From assembly GCA_965222315.1 (NCBI GenBank), contig OZ244951.1:992001-1056000 (forward strand): 64,000 nucleotides of DNA, read 5' to 3'. A program made the position numbers and the translations under genes. This document shows positions 9,602 to 18,443 of the stretch, piece by piece (within the stretch, counting starts at the first letter, position 1; the number at the start of each line of letters is the position of its first letter). The notes beneath the pieces were generated by a model. The model saw nothing but the letters and a program-made list of their open reading frames with translations. It had not been told where the DNA came from and searched no databases. Source of the DNA: JACKII01 sp965222315. Its GTDB lineage: Bacteria; Pseudomonadota; Alphaproteobacteria; Bin95.

Positions 9602-11035
9602 TCATTTTTTGTAAAGAGCATCGTTTTCTCCAAGGAACGCTAGGTAGTCGAACTTCATAAGCGCTCGAAAAGCGACAAAGAACGCCACGACAGCCATGAT
9701 GAGAGCGCTGGAGAAAAGCCCATAAGCTGACATGCCGATTTGAAGATAAAAGCCGAGACTCACCGCAAAGTTGAGGAGGAGAAAGAGGGCTTGCAGAATG
9801 AGGAAGAGACGCGCCCGGTTGCAAACAAGGATCACGGCGCAACAGAGGTAAAAGACGGCATGGAGGAATACCGCGATCAACCCAACCCTAAGCGTCAATA
9901 GCTGGCCAAAGCTAAAATCGAGTGATTTTGCCAGCGCGGGCGCCATCAGGACCATAGCGGTGGTCAAAGCCGCCTGCAGAAAGACGATAGAAAACAACCC
10001 CGACCAAACCGTCTGCCCAAGCGCCTCGACGGAGTTGCGGATATTTTCATAGGTGGACCTGTCGGTTAGGCTAACGCGGAAAGCTCCGACCCCACTCATA
10101 AGCTTCGAGTCATGGAACAGGAATACCGCCGCAAAGGTTGGGATTGTTGAGATGTGGGCTACGAACATGACGCTGTCGTAAGGACTGTAGTGTAGGAAAC
10201 CCGCAGCTGAACGCATAGCTTCTGGCGATAACCAATATACCCACTTGTCCGCCCACACCCCCATTACGGCAAGCAAAATACCGAGCCCGAGGACCCACAA
10301 CCGGCGCACCGCATGCAGCATATCACGGACCGCCTGCATTAGGTCCGCATCGGATCCTGAAGCTGTCCGGCGCACTCGGATCACCGTCAGGGACACGCAG
10401 ATAGCAATGCCGACCGTAAACGACCAGATCAAGAGTTCGGTGTCGGTCTCCCCGCGCGTTCCCAGCATGATGCAGGCGACGGCAACGGTCATTCCGCCGG
10501 AGAAGGACCAGATCAAATGGCGATAGGCCTTTAGTGCTGTCAGTGCCGCGAAGCTAGTCCACAATAGCGCCGCAGCGCCTGTCAGAAAGACGAACGCGGC
10601 TGCTAACTCAAAAGGCGCTATACCAAGAAGTGGTACTAGGCCGAGCGCAAACCCTTCGGCCAATAGCGCGGAGCCGATGGCGGCAACCAGGAACAGCGCC
10701 GGCGCTTGGCGTACCTCGCCGCTATCCACCTCGGCCGCAATCAACCTTGCTGCGATGGCGCCTGATGGCCCTGCAACCAAGGGAGCAAGGCAGAACGCAT
10801 AGACGACGGTCAAGCGCAGATCCTCGACTGCCTCGAAGCCCAGCACCGGCGTCATTGTCACCGATACGATTGCCAGCGCGAAGATTGAGACCAGCCAAGG
10901 ACCGGCCACGATGACAACTGCTCCCAGGAAAGTGATCACCGGACGCAGCAGACTGCCACCAAGTAACCATGTCAGCGCAGCGCCAGGCCCGCGGGCCGTC
11001 TCCGCTCCGTTGGCGCGATCCGTGTGAACGCTCAT
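9602..11035 (-). CDS. pelG: PelG-like exopolysaccharide flippase/transporter
   Basis: 477 residues, close to the usual PelG length of about 450-460. It has around twelve hydrophobic segments spread over the whole chain. Conserved PelG-like text includes GPWLVSI in the first segment, SPYDSVMFVAHISTIPTF in the middle and a YLAFLGE end. PelG belongs to the MOP/Wzx-like flippases and forms the inner-membrane translocation complex with PelD, PelE and PelF. The start overlaps the pelF stop by four bases (ATGA), as at every junction in this block, so production is probably coupled. It is the last gene of the block. There is good certainty on the family, less on the exact polymer moved. Confidence 0.88.
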   Translation of the reverse strand: MSVHTDRANGAETARGPGAALTWLLGGSLLRPVITFLGAVVIVAGPWLVSIFALAIVSVTMTPVLGFEAVEDLRLTVVYAFCLAPLVAGPSGAIAARLIAAEVDSGEVRQAPALFLVAAIGSALLAEGFALGLVPLLGIAPFELAAAFVFLTGAAALLWTSFAALTALKAYRHLIWSFSGGMTVAVACIMLGTRGETDTELLIWSFTVGIAICVSLTVIRVRRTASGSDADLMQAVRDMLHAVRRLWVLGLGILLAVMGVWADKWVYWLSPEAMRSAAGFLHYSPYDSVMFVAHISTIPTFAAVFLFHDSKLMSGVGAFRVSLTDRSTYENIRNSVEALGQTVWSGLFSIVFLQAALTTAMVLMAPALAKSLDFSFGQLLTLRVGLIAVFLHAVFYLCCAVILVCNRARLFLILQALFLLLNFAVSLGFYLQIGMSAYGLFSSALIMAVVAFFVAFRALMKFDYLAFLGENDALYKK

Positions 11036-12537
11036 GCCAACATTAGTTCCTCATAGAGAGCAGCATAGCGCTGCGCCGAGAGCTCTGAGGTGAAGTACGT
11101 TTCAACTCGCTTGCGCAGTGTTTCGCCGCACCGCCGGCGCAGGTCGGCGTCACCCAGCAACTCTGCAATGGCCTCCCCGATTGCCTTGGCGTCCATTACC
11201 GGTGCGACGCGGCCGGCAATACCAAGGTTTGGCACCTCGTCTGGCGCTCCTTCGATGATCTCCCGGCAGGACCCGACGTCGGTGGTAACGCAGGGCACCC
11301 GCGCCGCGCCAGCCTCAAGCAGTACCAGTGGTTGCGCCTCGCTGATTGAAGTAAGCACCAGGACGTCGATGCGGCCTAGATAGTCAACGATGTTGACTTT
11401 GCCCGTGAAAACAATGGTCTCCCCGAGGTCGAGTTCGTCAATCCGCCGCTTACAAAGTGCGAAATAGTCCTCGTCTTCATCGGTTGGCCCAATCAATAAA
11501 AACTCTACGTCGGGGATCACGTTTCGCACAACTGCGGCGGCAGCGATGAAGGCCTCGATGTCCTTGATTGGCACTACGCGGCCGATCAGTGCCGCTGTTG
11601 GCCGCTTTGCCTGGCCAGACTCGATACTGTCGAAACGCTCGAGCTCAATGCCATTAGGGATAACCTGTAGCGATTTCTCACGCGCGCCGAGGGTTCGCTG
11701 GAACGACTGGTTGGCGCCGTAGAGGGTGGTCACCTTGTCGGCGCCGGAATAGACAGCGCGAGCATAAGACTCAAAGGTCTCGATCCAGAAGGCCCTAACG
11801 TCAGTTCGTCCCTCGCTGCCAAGGCCTGTTCTGACGGTGTCGGCAATCCAGTCTGCCATCACCAGATCAATGCGGCGCTCGTTTGTGTAGATACCGTGCT
11901 CAGTGATAGCTGACCGGGCTCCGTTCCGACCCGCAGCGCGGACCGCGAAAACCCCGGCATAGCCGGTCGAGATCGCATGATATACCCGCGCCGGTGGCGT
12001 TGGTGCCATGACTACGGAAAGCATGCCTCCAACGAGGTTCTGCCAAGCCCAAAAGAAGTCCGAAAAGGATGCATGCGGGGCGATCCGTTGGTAGCAGGTC
12101 ACCATAGCAGCCCAGGCGGGCTCCGAGCACAATAGGTCCGAGTAACTGGGGGGCGTTCGCCGCAATAGCCGGCCGAGACCGGAGCGCCGCACAGGCTTTA
12201 CCGCCATCTCGGCCAATGCGTGAACCGCCTCAACGTCCCCCTCGCGGACAACCCGATAGAGCAGGTCGGCGAACGCCTCCACATCAATCAGCGGCCGCGA
12301 CAGACCAGGTCGCTCAAGTTGGTGGGCGAGTGGCACCGTTTGGAAGTACGCCACATTATCCGGCAACTGGTACTTTAATTCGCGCGGCCGGTCGTCGGCG
12401 ACCAGCGCGACGACTCCAAAGGCGGTGTTGGGTTGGTTTCGTATCAGCCAGTCCAACCACGACGACACGCCGCCCGCAATATACGGATAGCAGCCTTCGA
12501 CAACGATGCAGACATCCAATGTATTTGATGCACTCAC
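11032..12537 (-). CDS. pelF: PelF-like family 4 glycosyltransferase
   Basis: 501 residues, matching PelF length (about 507). The N-terminal hallmark is VVEGCYPYIAGGVSSWLDWL, equivalent to the EGTYPYVRGGVSSW block of PelF. The GT-B fold's C-terminal half has VIPNGIELERFD, the donor-site LIGRVVPIKDIEAF, and TSISEAQPLVLLEAGAA with the E-x7-E pair of GT4 retaining enzymes. PelF is the cytosolic polymerase that uses UDP-sugars to make the amino-sugar-rich Pel chain. It overlaps pelE and pelG by four bases on each side. The call is firm for family and role; the donor sugar (UDP-GalNAc or UDP-GlcNAc) is inferred from known Pel. Confidence 0.92.
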   Translation of the reverse strand: MSASNTLDVCIVVEGCYPYIAGGVSSWLDWLIRNQPNTAFGVVALVADDRPRELKYQLPDNVAYFQTVPLAHQLERPGLSRPLIDVEAFADLLYRVVREGDVEAVHALAEMAVKPVRRSGLGRLLRRTPPSYSDLLCSEPAWAAMVTCYQRIAPHASFSDFFWAWQNLVGGMLSVVMAPTPPARVYHAISTGYAGVFAVRAAGRNGARSAITEHGIYTNERRIDLVMADWIADTVRTGLGSEGRTDVRAFWIETFESYARAVYSGADKVTTLYGANQSFQRTLGAREKSLQVIPNGIELERFDSIESGQAKRPTAALIGRVVPIKDIEAFIAAAAVVRNVIPDVEFLLIGPTDEDEDYFALCKRRIDELDLGETIVFTGKVNIVDYLGRIDVLVLTSISEAQPLVLLEAGAARVPCVTTDVGSCREIIEGAPDEVPNLGIAGRVAPVMDAKAIGEAIAELLGDADLRRRCGETLRKRVETYFTSELSAQRYAALYEELMLA

Positions 12538-13337
12538 GCGATGCCTCCGCAGGCGTAGCGTTTCAGCGGAGGCGGCCGCACCAGCGCGCCTTTTCTCGGT
12601 AGGGGTGGTGCAGAACGCGTTGTCAGAGTGACGCGCCTTGCCAACGCCCTGAGTTCATTCGCAGAGTCCTTGTCGATAAAGCCCGACGCGGCAACCGCCT
12701 CGGCCTCCTCGGCGACGCTTCGGGTGAGTGGGCCCTGGACAGCGGCTGCGCGCACTGCCTTTGCACGATCATCAAAACTCCCTCGCAGCTTGGCATAGAC
12801 CGCCGCGGCTTGCACCCGGATGGCCGGCACATCAGAAGCAAGGGCCAGTCTAAGCGCCGGCAGCATCTCCGGGCGGTAGCTCAGTGAGATCGCGGCAATT
12901 GCCTTTTGTTGCCGTTGCAGCGTGCCTGAAGCAAAAACCTCAGCAAAGGGAATCAGCGCCTCCCTACCCGCACGGTGACGGCGACCCTGCAGGATCTCCG
13001 CGTGCAAAAGCTCTGCTGTGCTGGACGGCGCTGTTGCCCTTTTTGCAGGGTTGATTTTTGATGCTAGCGCATCGCCATGGTCGAGGTCCAAGATTAGGAG
13101 AAAAAGTCCGCCGACTGGACCAAGTACAAAACCAAGCAGCAGCGAATTCGCTGTCTGCATCCGTTGGTGCGGCCAGAACACCAGCGCGACGCTGCCGATA
13201 ATACCGAGAATGACGAAGTGATATCCCAATGTCAGCAACGTGGAATGGTCACCCGCAATCCAGAGCCACGTCAGCACGAGGTCAGCCGTAGCTAGGGTGG
13301 CAGACACGGTCTGCACGTAGAGAATTGATCCAATCAT
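12534..13337 (-). CDS. pelE: PelE-like membrane protein
   Basis: 267 residues, shorter than Pseudomonas PelE (about 330). Two to three hydrophobic segments lie in the first 85 residues, with the second reading YHFVILGIIGSVALVFW. A soluble alpha-helical part follows, with HEAT/TPR-like helices such as LRLALASDVPAIRVQAAAVYAKL. This is the PelE layout: membrane anchor plus helical repeat domain that helps hold PelF to the membrane complex. Identification depends mostly on the position between pelD-like and pelF genes, since PelE sequences diverge strongly. It overlaps both neighbours by four bases. Confidence 0.7.
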   Translation of the reverse strand: MIGSILYVQTVSATLATADLVLTWLWIAGDHSTLLTLGYHFVILGIIGSVALVFWPHQRMQTANSLLLGFVLGPVGGLFLLILDLDHGDALASKINPAKRATAPSSTAELLHAEILQGRRHRAGREALIPFAEVFASGTLQRQQKAIAAISLSYRPEMLPALRLALASDVPAIRVQAAAVYAKLRGSFDDRAKAVRAAAVQGPLTRSVAEEAEAVAASGFIDKDSANELRALARRVTLTTRSAPPLPRKGALVRPPPLKRYACGGIA

Positions 13338-14308
13338 TGCGATATCTGCTGATGATCTGAACAGGAGACCGGTCTGAGATGGATTGCCGGCCGGGAGTTA
13401 TAGAATGCCAATGCAGCTGCCAGTGCGACGGTGCACGTGACTGGCTCAGGCGACAGGATGGTTGAAGCGCTTTGATCCTCGACAATCGCGGCGCCGCCGC
13501 TATCTGTTATGGAGGCCGGGCGCCCGCGTGGCATTATCGTTACTAGGAAACCGCTGTTTCCTACGCCGACGGCAACCTCAGTGCCATCGGCAACGGCCCT
13601 CTCATTGGTTCGTCCGGCTGATGTCAGCCGACGTAGTTCCTCTGCTTCACATGCTGTCAATTTGAGCCGTACACCAACACCCAATGGCTCGTCGTCCCCG
13701 GCGTAGAATACTGCCCCCGCGAAACCAAGCGCCTCTGTAGCCTCCGTAAACTTGGCCTCGAACGACTCAGTGTCGGCCATTGCCAGCACCGACAGCGCTG
13801 GCAAGCTTCGCTCTACGCCGCCCGCGTGCGTAGTAGTAGCGATCTGCAACTCAAGCGCCGCGACGTCGCTATCCATACGATTTACTTCGGTGGCCAGATC
13901 CTCACTCATTCGCCTAAGCCGCGCGTTCTCGGTCCTAAGCTCCGCCTCCAGCCGGATCTGTGCTTGGCGGATTGAGCCAACAATGATCGCCATGAGAAGC
14001 CATTGCACCGGAAGGATGGCGAGTTCAACGTAGTGGGCAGTGATGTCGATGCCAGCAGGCCGTGGCGGCCAATCCATGAGCAGTGCTGCCATTGCCGCAG
14101 TCGACACGCCCACATAGAGGCCGCCCTGCACGGCGGCGAGGATCACGAAGAGCCAGTATGGATGAATTGTTAGGGCTGCGTAGAACCCTTCCCCGAAAAA
14201 CAGCGGCTCAGCCGCCCGAGCCACGAGCAGCAAGACCACAGCGCCGAGCAGGCTGCGAAGGAACGGTTCATGTTCATTCGGTAAGTAAGGCTCTGATCCG
14301 GCGGTCAT
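13334..14308 (-). CDS. pelD: PelD-like membrane/GAF protein lacking the GGDEF domain
   Basis: 324 residues. About four hydrophobic segments (residues 14-115) are followed by a coiled coil around residues 120-160 (QIRLEAELRTENARLRRM), then a GAF-like domain to about residue 305. This is PelD order, but canonical PelD (about 455 residues) carries a further degenerate GGDEF domain that binds c-di-GMP through an RxxD site. Here the chain stops soon after the GAF part, and no GGDEF-like or RxxD segment follows. The protein presumably still scaffolds PelE-PelF-PelG, but direct c-di-GMP activation should be absent or supplied by another protein. The call rests on topology and neighbours. Confidence 0.7.
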   Translation of the reverse strand: MTAGSEPYLPNEHEPFLRSLLGAVVLLLVARAAEPLFFGEGFYAALTIHPYWLFVILAAVQGGLYVGVSTAAMAALLMDWPPRPAGIDITAHYVELAILPVQWLLMAIIVGSIRQAQIRLEAELRTENARLRRMSEDLATEVNRMDSDVAALELQIATTTHAGGVERSLPALSVLAMADTESFEAKFTEATEALGFAGAVFYAGDDEPLGVGVRLKLTACEAEELRRLTSAGRTNERAVADGTEVAVGVGNSGFLVTIMPRGRPASITDSGGAAIVEDQSASTILSPEPVTCTVALAAALAFYNSRPAIHLRPVSCSDHQQISQ

Positions 14309-15966
14309 TTTGCGTCGTTTGCCGCTATACGCGATGACACTGGAATAACCAGATCACGCGAAGGGTTGAGATCGACCTCAGAGGCCGCCGGAACCTCGAC
14401 CGGCCTGCTGTCGTCGCGGGTCATTGCAACCGTGACCAGATCTCCCGGCCGCACCGGCGTCTCTGGCGCTGCGATGAAGCGCTCAATGCCACCGGGCTCC
14501 GTACGCAGGATTGTTACGGTGAAGGTCTGTTCATCACTATGGTCTCTCGCCTCAAGTTGGGCTTGCACTGTGTTCAACTGCTCACGCACCGACGATCGTT
14601 CCATGGCGGTCGCCCGCGCAGCCATCGCCAACCTTTTGCGGCGCTCCGCCCGACGTACCGCCGCCTCTTGCCGAACAAGATTTAGTTCGGCTGTGAGGTT
14701 CAGGAGCACGTCCCGGCGCTCGAGTACCGTGCGCTCCATTGCCATCATCCGATCCTTGGCCACCTTGACCTTGTTCTCGGTGGTAATGCCCTGACTGCGT
14801 CGCTTTGCAACCGCCTCGTAGTGTTCGGCGAGGTAGGCTAGCTGCGATTTAATAACCTCGAGATGCTCTTGCGCTGCCGAGATCCGGACATCTAGGACGT
14901 CGATCCGATCCGAACTAAGATCATTTCGTACCTTCTCCTCGGCGAGCTCCGCGAGGAGGACGCCACGCTCGGTCTTGACCCTGTCAGCACCGATTGTTTT
15001 GGCAAGGGTTTCCCAAGCCTGGGTGTTGGTCGCAAGCTCAATGTCGTCGGCAAGTGCGGCGTCGATCCGGACCCGTTCGAGCATCAGACCTGCAGCAAGC
15101 GCGTCCAACTCCTGCTGGCGGGCGCGCAGGGCGGCCATCTGTAACGGCGAGAGAAGTTCAGCCCTCTCGATCGCACCCGCCTGAGCAAGCACGCGCTCCA
15201 CCGTGAGACCCGGCGAGTAGGCATGCGTCCCCGGCGCTCGAACCATGCCGCGCACCAGTATTGGAGGGCGCGACGCGAACGCGGCGCTGACGCTTCCGTT
15301 CAGCCGCAGACGCTCGCTTGCGGCACGTGTTACCAGCAGCTCAATACAGGGAAGGCTGCGATTGATGACATCGACATGCCCAATGGCCGGTAAAGATACA
15401 GCGCCGTTCGCCCCGACTTCATAGGAACCCGACAGGTCGAGCCGCTCAAAGACAATGTTCTCGCTTCTCGATGCGCCGTTTGTAGAGGGTGCCGCTGCCA
15501 GCGTACTTTGCTCAAAGAAGCGCAAGGCAAGGCGGTCGCCAAGAACTGCGACATCGATACCGCCCCCTACCTGGTCACACATCCCAATGTTTTGGGAGTT
15601 GGACGCCCCCGCTTGCGGCAGGGCCAAAGCGCTGACGCCACCTAGTTTCTCCGCTTCCTTTTCGCGGTCCTTTGTGCTGCGATCAAGCTGATAATTTCCG
15701 GCGGGCACGTGAGTGGCGATGACTTTGTCTGTCGCATTCGCAATGCCCACGTCGTTCTCCGCGTTCAGCCAGTGCTCAATGAAAGCTGAAAGTCTGTTTC
15801 CGCCATCGGAAGCGAAAGACTCCAAGTGGCTGATTGCGGTCGACACGGGTTTGATAATGACCCCCGTACCATATTCCGAAACGATTTTATCAGTTGCGAT
15901 GGCGGCCATGCCGACGCCCACTAGAGTTATTGAGCCAAAGATCCGACTGAAACCTCGCCAGTTCAT
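14305..15966 (-). CDS. Polysaccharide export protein, Wza/ExoF-like
   Basis: 553 residues. The ATG at 15966 was chosen because GGAGGAG sits 6 bases upstream; the open frame starts slightly earlier with TTG. A hydrophobic N-terminal anchor (FGSITLVGVGMAAI) precedes a poly-export domain (GDRLALRFFE, then GAVSLPAIGHVDV) around residues 140-220. A first SLBB motif (ILVRGMVRAPGTHAY) lies near 240, a long charged coiled coil of about 200 residues (roughly 265-465) follows, and a second SLBB-like segment (FTVTILRTEPGG) comes near 490. This is the ExoF/Wza-type periplasm-to-outer-membrane arrangement. It stands where pelB/pelC functions would be expected and is four-base coupled to pelD, suggesting a substitute export route for the Pel-like polymer. 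Confidence 0.8.
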   Translation of the reverse strand: MNWRGFSRIFGSITLVGVGMAAIATDKIVSEYGTGVIIKPVSTAISHLESFASDGGNRLSAFIEHWLNAENDVGIANATDKVIATHVPAGNYQLDRSTKDREKEAEKLGGVSALALPQAGASNSQNIGMCDQVGGGIDVAVLGDRLALRFFEQSTLAAAPSTNGASRSENIVFERLDLSGSYEVGANGAVSLPAIGHVDVINRSLPCIELLVTRAASERLRLNGSVSAAFASRPPILVRGMVRAPGTHAYSPGLTVERVLAQAGAIERAELLSPLQMAALRARQQELDALAAGLMLERVRIDAALADDIELATNTQAWETLAKTIGADRVKTERGVLLAELAEEKVRNDLSSDRIDVLDVRISAAQEHLEVIKSQLAYLAEHYEAVAKRRSQGITTENKVKVAKDRMMAMERTVLERRDVLLNLTAELNLVRQEAAVRRAERRKRLAMAARATAMERSSVREQLNTVQAQLEARDHSDEQTFTVTILRTEPGGIERFIAAPETPVRPGDLVTVAMTRDDSRPVEVPAASEVDLNPSRDLVIPVSSRIAANDAK

Positions 15967-16036
15967 TCCGAACTCCTCCAACAACTTAGAAACACGCTAT
16001 CAATTTTATCTTGGAAGTTTTTGGTTGAACACGAGC
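15967..16036. promoter_or_regulatory. Divergent control region between export and PelA-like genes
   Basis: The 70 bases between the divergent starts are AT-rich relative to the flanking genes. The reverse strand carries the GGAGGAG site of the export gene. No clean -35/-10 pair could be fixed on either strand, so bidirectional promoter activity is inferred from layout. Confidence 0.4.
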
Positions 16037-18436
16037 ATGAAGCAAAATAATAAGACCATCAACTCTGCACATGGATTAAGGGGGGTCGCTTTAGTATTGG
16101 ATACTAACCACCTAAAAGAAGTATATCCGTTAGTATTGCGCTCCATTTGGTTTAGGTTCCGGCTACCCCTTTTGGGATTTAACCTGGCTAGCGCCCTGTC
16201 TCTTGCGGCAGTCACTCTCCTGTCTGTGCCGGGAGTTGCCGCCGCAGCTTGCCGCGATGTCGCAGAGATCCCGCGCACGATCCTTGCGCTCTATGACGGT
16301 GCGCGCAGTGCTGAGCCACGTTACACACCCATTCACCGCTACGCCGAGATGCCGCTCAACCATCTCGGTTACCGCCTCGTCTACCACGATATTTCGACTG
16401 GCACGCCGCCGCCGCCTGACGCTCCACTGGCCGCCACCATCTCATGGTTCAACGGGGCAGTCGGCGATCCAGTCGGCTTTGCCACATGGCGCGCCGGATT
16501 CAAGGACAGATGCGGCCGGGCACCGGCAACGATCGTGTTTGGGCATACCGGACTCACCAGTGCCGCAGCCGCGACAGAATCAGGTGCCGTCTACCTGAAA
16601 AGTTTCGGCGCAAAGCAAGCCGATGGAGACCTATCGGTCGGCCCGCTCACTTCGATCGCATTACTCGATCCTGGGACTATCGGATTCGAGACGGCGTTCG
16701 AGATCGCGAGAGGACCATACTCTCGTATCACCACTACGGACGAGGCCGAAAGTCGCCTCCGCCTATTGAGCGGCGATGCTGCGATCGATCTAGTGGTTCT
16801 GGCCCCGCAGGCGGTATATGCACACGATAGCGCTCTGGTCAGACACGACCCACGCGGCGGCCCGCTCTGGACCGTTGATCCGTTCGTCCTCTTTGCACAC
16901 GCGCTCAACGGATCTCCGTGGCCCATTCCTGATACCACTACACTTAGCGGCCGGCGGATGTTCTTCGCTACTTTGACGCCGGAGGGCTGGTTGACGCAAC
17001 TGCCGGCGTTGCAGTTCGGCGACCGCCCTCCGCTGGCATCCCAGGTCTTAGAATCCGCCTTGATTTCACAGTATCCCAGTCTTCCGTTTAGCGTCGCTCT
17101 GCTCGCGGGCGACCTTGATCCTAGCATTGCAGGGCCGGCTGCTTCGCGCGGCCGCGAAGCTGCTGTCCGTCTGTTGCAACTTCCCCACGTACAGCCGGCG
17201 ACCATGGGTTTGACCATGATCCTGAATTGGGGATTTTTCGCAGAGTATGATGCAGAGGCGGAGTCTGCCGCGCTCGCGACCGGCGCAGCGCACCAGGCCG
17301 GTAGGGGCGTCCTGGTTACTGCCGTACAGAACCTCGGCACCGCGTTTTCCGAGCCTGCTGTCTCAGCACTGGACATTACACCGAACGCACCGCGCAAGTA
17401 CAGCAGCGTGTCCTTTGACCTTGCCTCCGAAACCCGTGGCGCCCTCGACCGCATCGCTGCGCTGGCGCCCCCTAATCGCGCACCGCAGCTCTTCGTTTGG
17501 GGCGGGAATTCACTGCCATTTCCTGGTGCCATCGCCGCGACACGCGAAGCCGGTGCTTGGAACATGGGCGGCGGTGGCGGGCGGGCGTCGAACACAATGC
17601 CTTCACTCTCGAACTTATGGCCGCTCGGTCTCGAAACCTCCGGCGGCCTCCAAGTCTACAACGCGCTGAGCGGCGACGCCGTTTACACTGATTTCTGGAC
17701 CGGCAACCTAATTGGCTTCCAGGCTCTAGCGCAAACCCTTGAGAGCACTGAGTTCCCGCGTCGGCTCAAGCCCTTCCAAGTATCGTTCGCTGCCCAATCG
17801 GCGCTCGCTTTCTCCAGCCTTCAAAGCGTTCGCAGCAACCTCGATTTGGCGCTCACGGCAAAGATCGCCCCGGTCCATGCGCTCCGCTATGCTGAGACTG
17901 TTGCTGGTTTCCAGGGTTTCCGCGTTATTGCCGGTGACGGTGGCCGCACTTGGCGTATCAAGGACCGTGGCGGACTGCACACGGCCCGCTTCGATGCCGC
18001 TAAAGGGCTTGCGCTCGACCTAGCCGAAAGTGACGGTGTGATCGGTGCGTCCCGCCATAATGGCTCTCTCTATGTGGGACTCGACCCGGGCAACGACTCA
18101 CCGCAAATCGTACTCGCCGATACCGACACGCCAGCCGCCATGGTTGGGGTGGGTTCGGCGCCGGCGCTGATACAGGCACGCGCGGAAATTCTCGACTTCA
18201 AGCGCGAAGGCTGCGCTGTCCGAGCCACTTTGCTTGGCTTTGACGTTGCAGATACAGAGTGGCTCGCTTCGTCCGGCCTAAGCTACGAAGTTACGCTCTA
18301 CGAGGCTGACGGCGTAACACGGCGGCACTGGCAGCAGGTCACAGCCGGTCCCGATGGCCATATGGCGGTGGACCTCCCGTTGCCATCGGGTTTCCCTACC
18401 CAAATGTCCATCACTACGCCCTGTCCGCAAGGTTAG
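16037..18436 (+). CDS. PelA deacetylase-region homologue, probably catalytically dead
   Basis: 799 residues if the ATG at 16037 is used. A TTG at 16136 with an AAGAAG upstream is possible and would shorten the n-region before the signal peptide, whose core reads LLGFNLASALSLAAVTLLSV and ends near VAAAAC. Two segments match the PelA deacetylase part as I recall it: SFDLASETRGALDRI with QLFVWGGNSLPFPGA (residues 456-500), and GGLQVYNALSGDAVYTDFWTG with RRLKPFQVSFA (538-585). The HTFSHP-type metal site expected near residue 430 reads AVQNLGTAF, and the YYHFYS-type histidine after RLKP reads SFAAQS. It lacks the PelA hydrolase domain, which is encoded separately at 19753-20937. Likely periplasmic, possibly a polymer-binding scaffold. 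Confidence 0.65.
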   Translation: MKQNNKTINSAHGLRGVALVLDTNHLKEVYPLVLRSIWFRFRLPLLGFNLASALSLAAVTLLSVPGVAAAACRDVAEIPRTILALYDGARSAEPRYTPIHRYAEMPLNHLGYRLVYHDISTGTPPPPDAPLAATISWFNGAVGDPVGFATWRAGFKDRCGRAPATIVFGHTGLTSAAAATESGAVYLKSFGAKQADGDLSVGPLTSIALLDPGTIGFETAFEIARGPYSRITTTDEAESRLRLLSGDAAIDLVVLAPQAVYAHDSALVRHDPRGGPLWTVDPFVLFAHALNGSPWPIPDTTTLSGRRMFFATLTPEGWLTQLPALQFGDRPPLASQVLESALISQYPSLPFSVALLAGDLDPSIAGPAASRGREAAVRLLQLPHVQPATMGLTMILNWGFFAEYDAEAESAALATGAAHQAGRGVLVTAVQNLGTAFSEPAVSALDITPNAPRKYSSVSFDLASETRGALDRIAALAPPNRAPQLFVWGGNSLPFPGAIAATREAGAWNMGGGGGRASNTMPSLSNLWPLGLETSGGLQVYNALSGDAVYTDFWTGNLIGFQALAQTLESTEFPRRLKPFQVSFAAQSALAFSSLQSVRSNLDLALTAKIAPVHALRYAETVAGFQGFRVIAGDGGRTWRIKDRGGLHTARFDAAKGLALDLAESDGVIGASRHNGSLYVGLDPGNDSPQIVLADTDTPAAMVGVGSAPALIQARAEILDFKREGCAVRATLLGFDVADTEWLASSGLSYEVTLYEADGVTRRHWQQVTAGPDGHMAVDLPLPSGFPTQMSITTPCPQG

Positions 18437-18443
18437 CACAACA

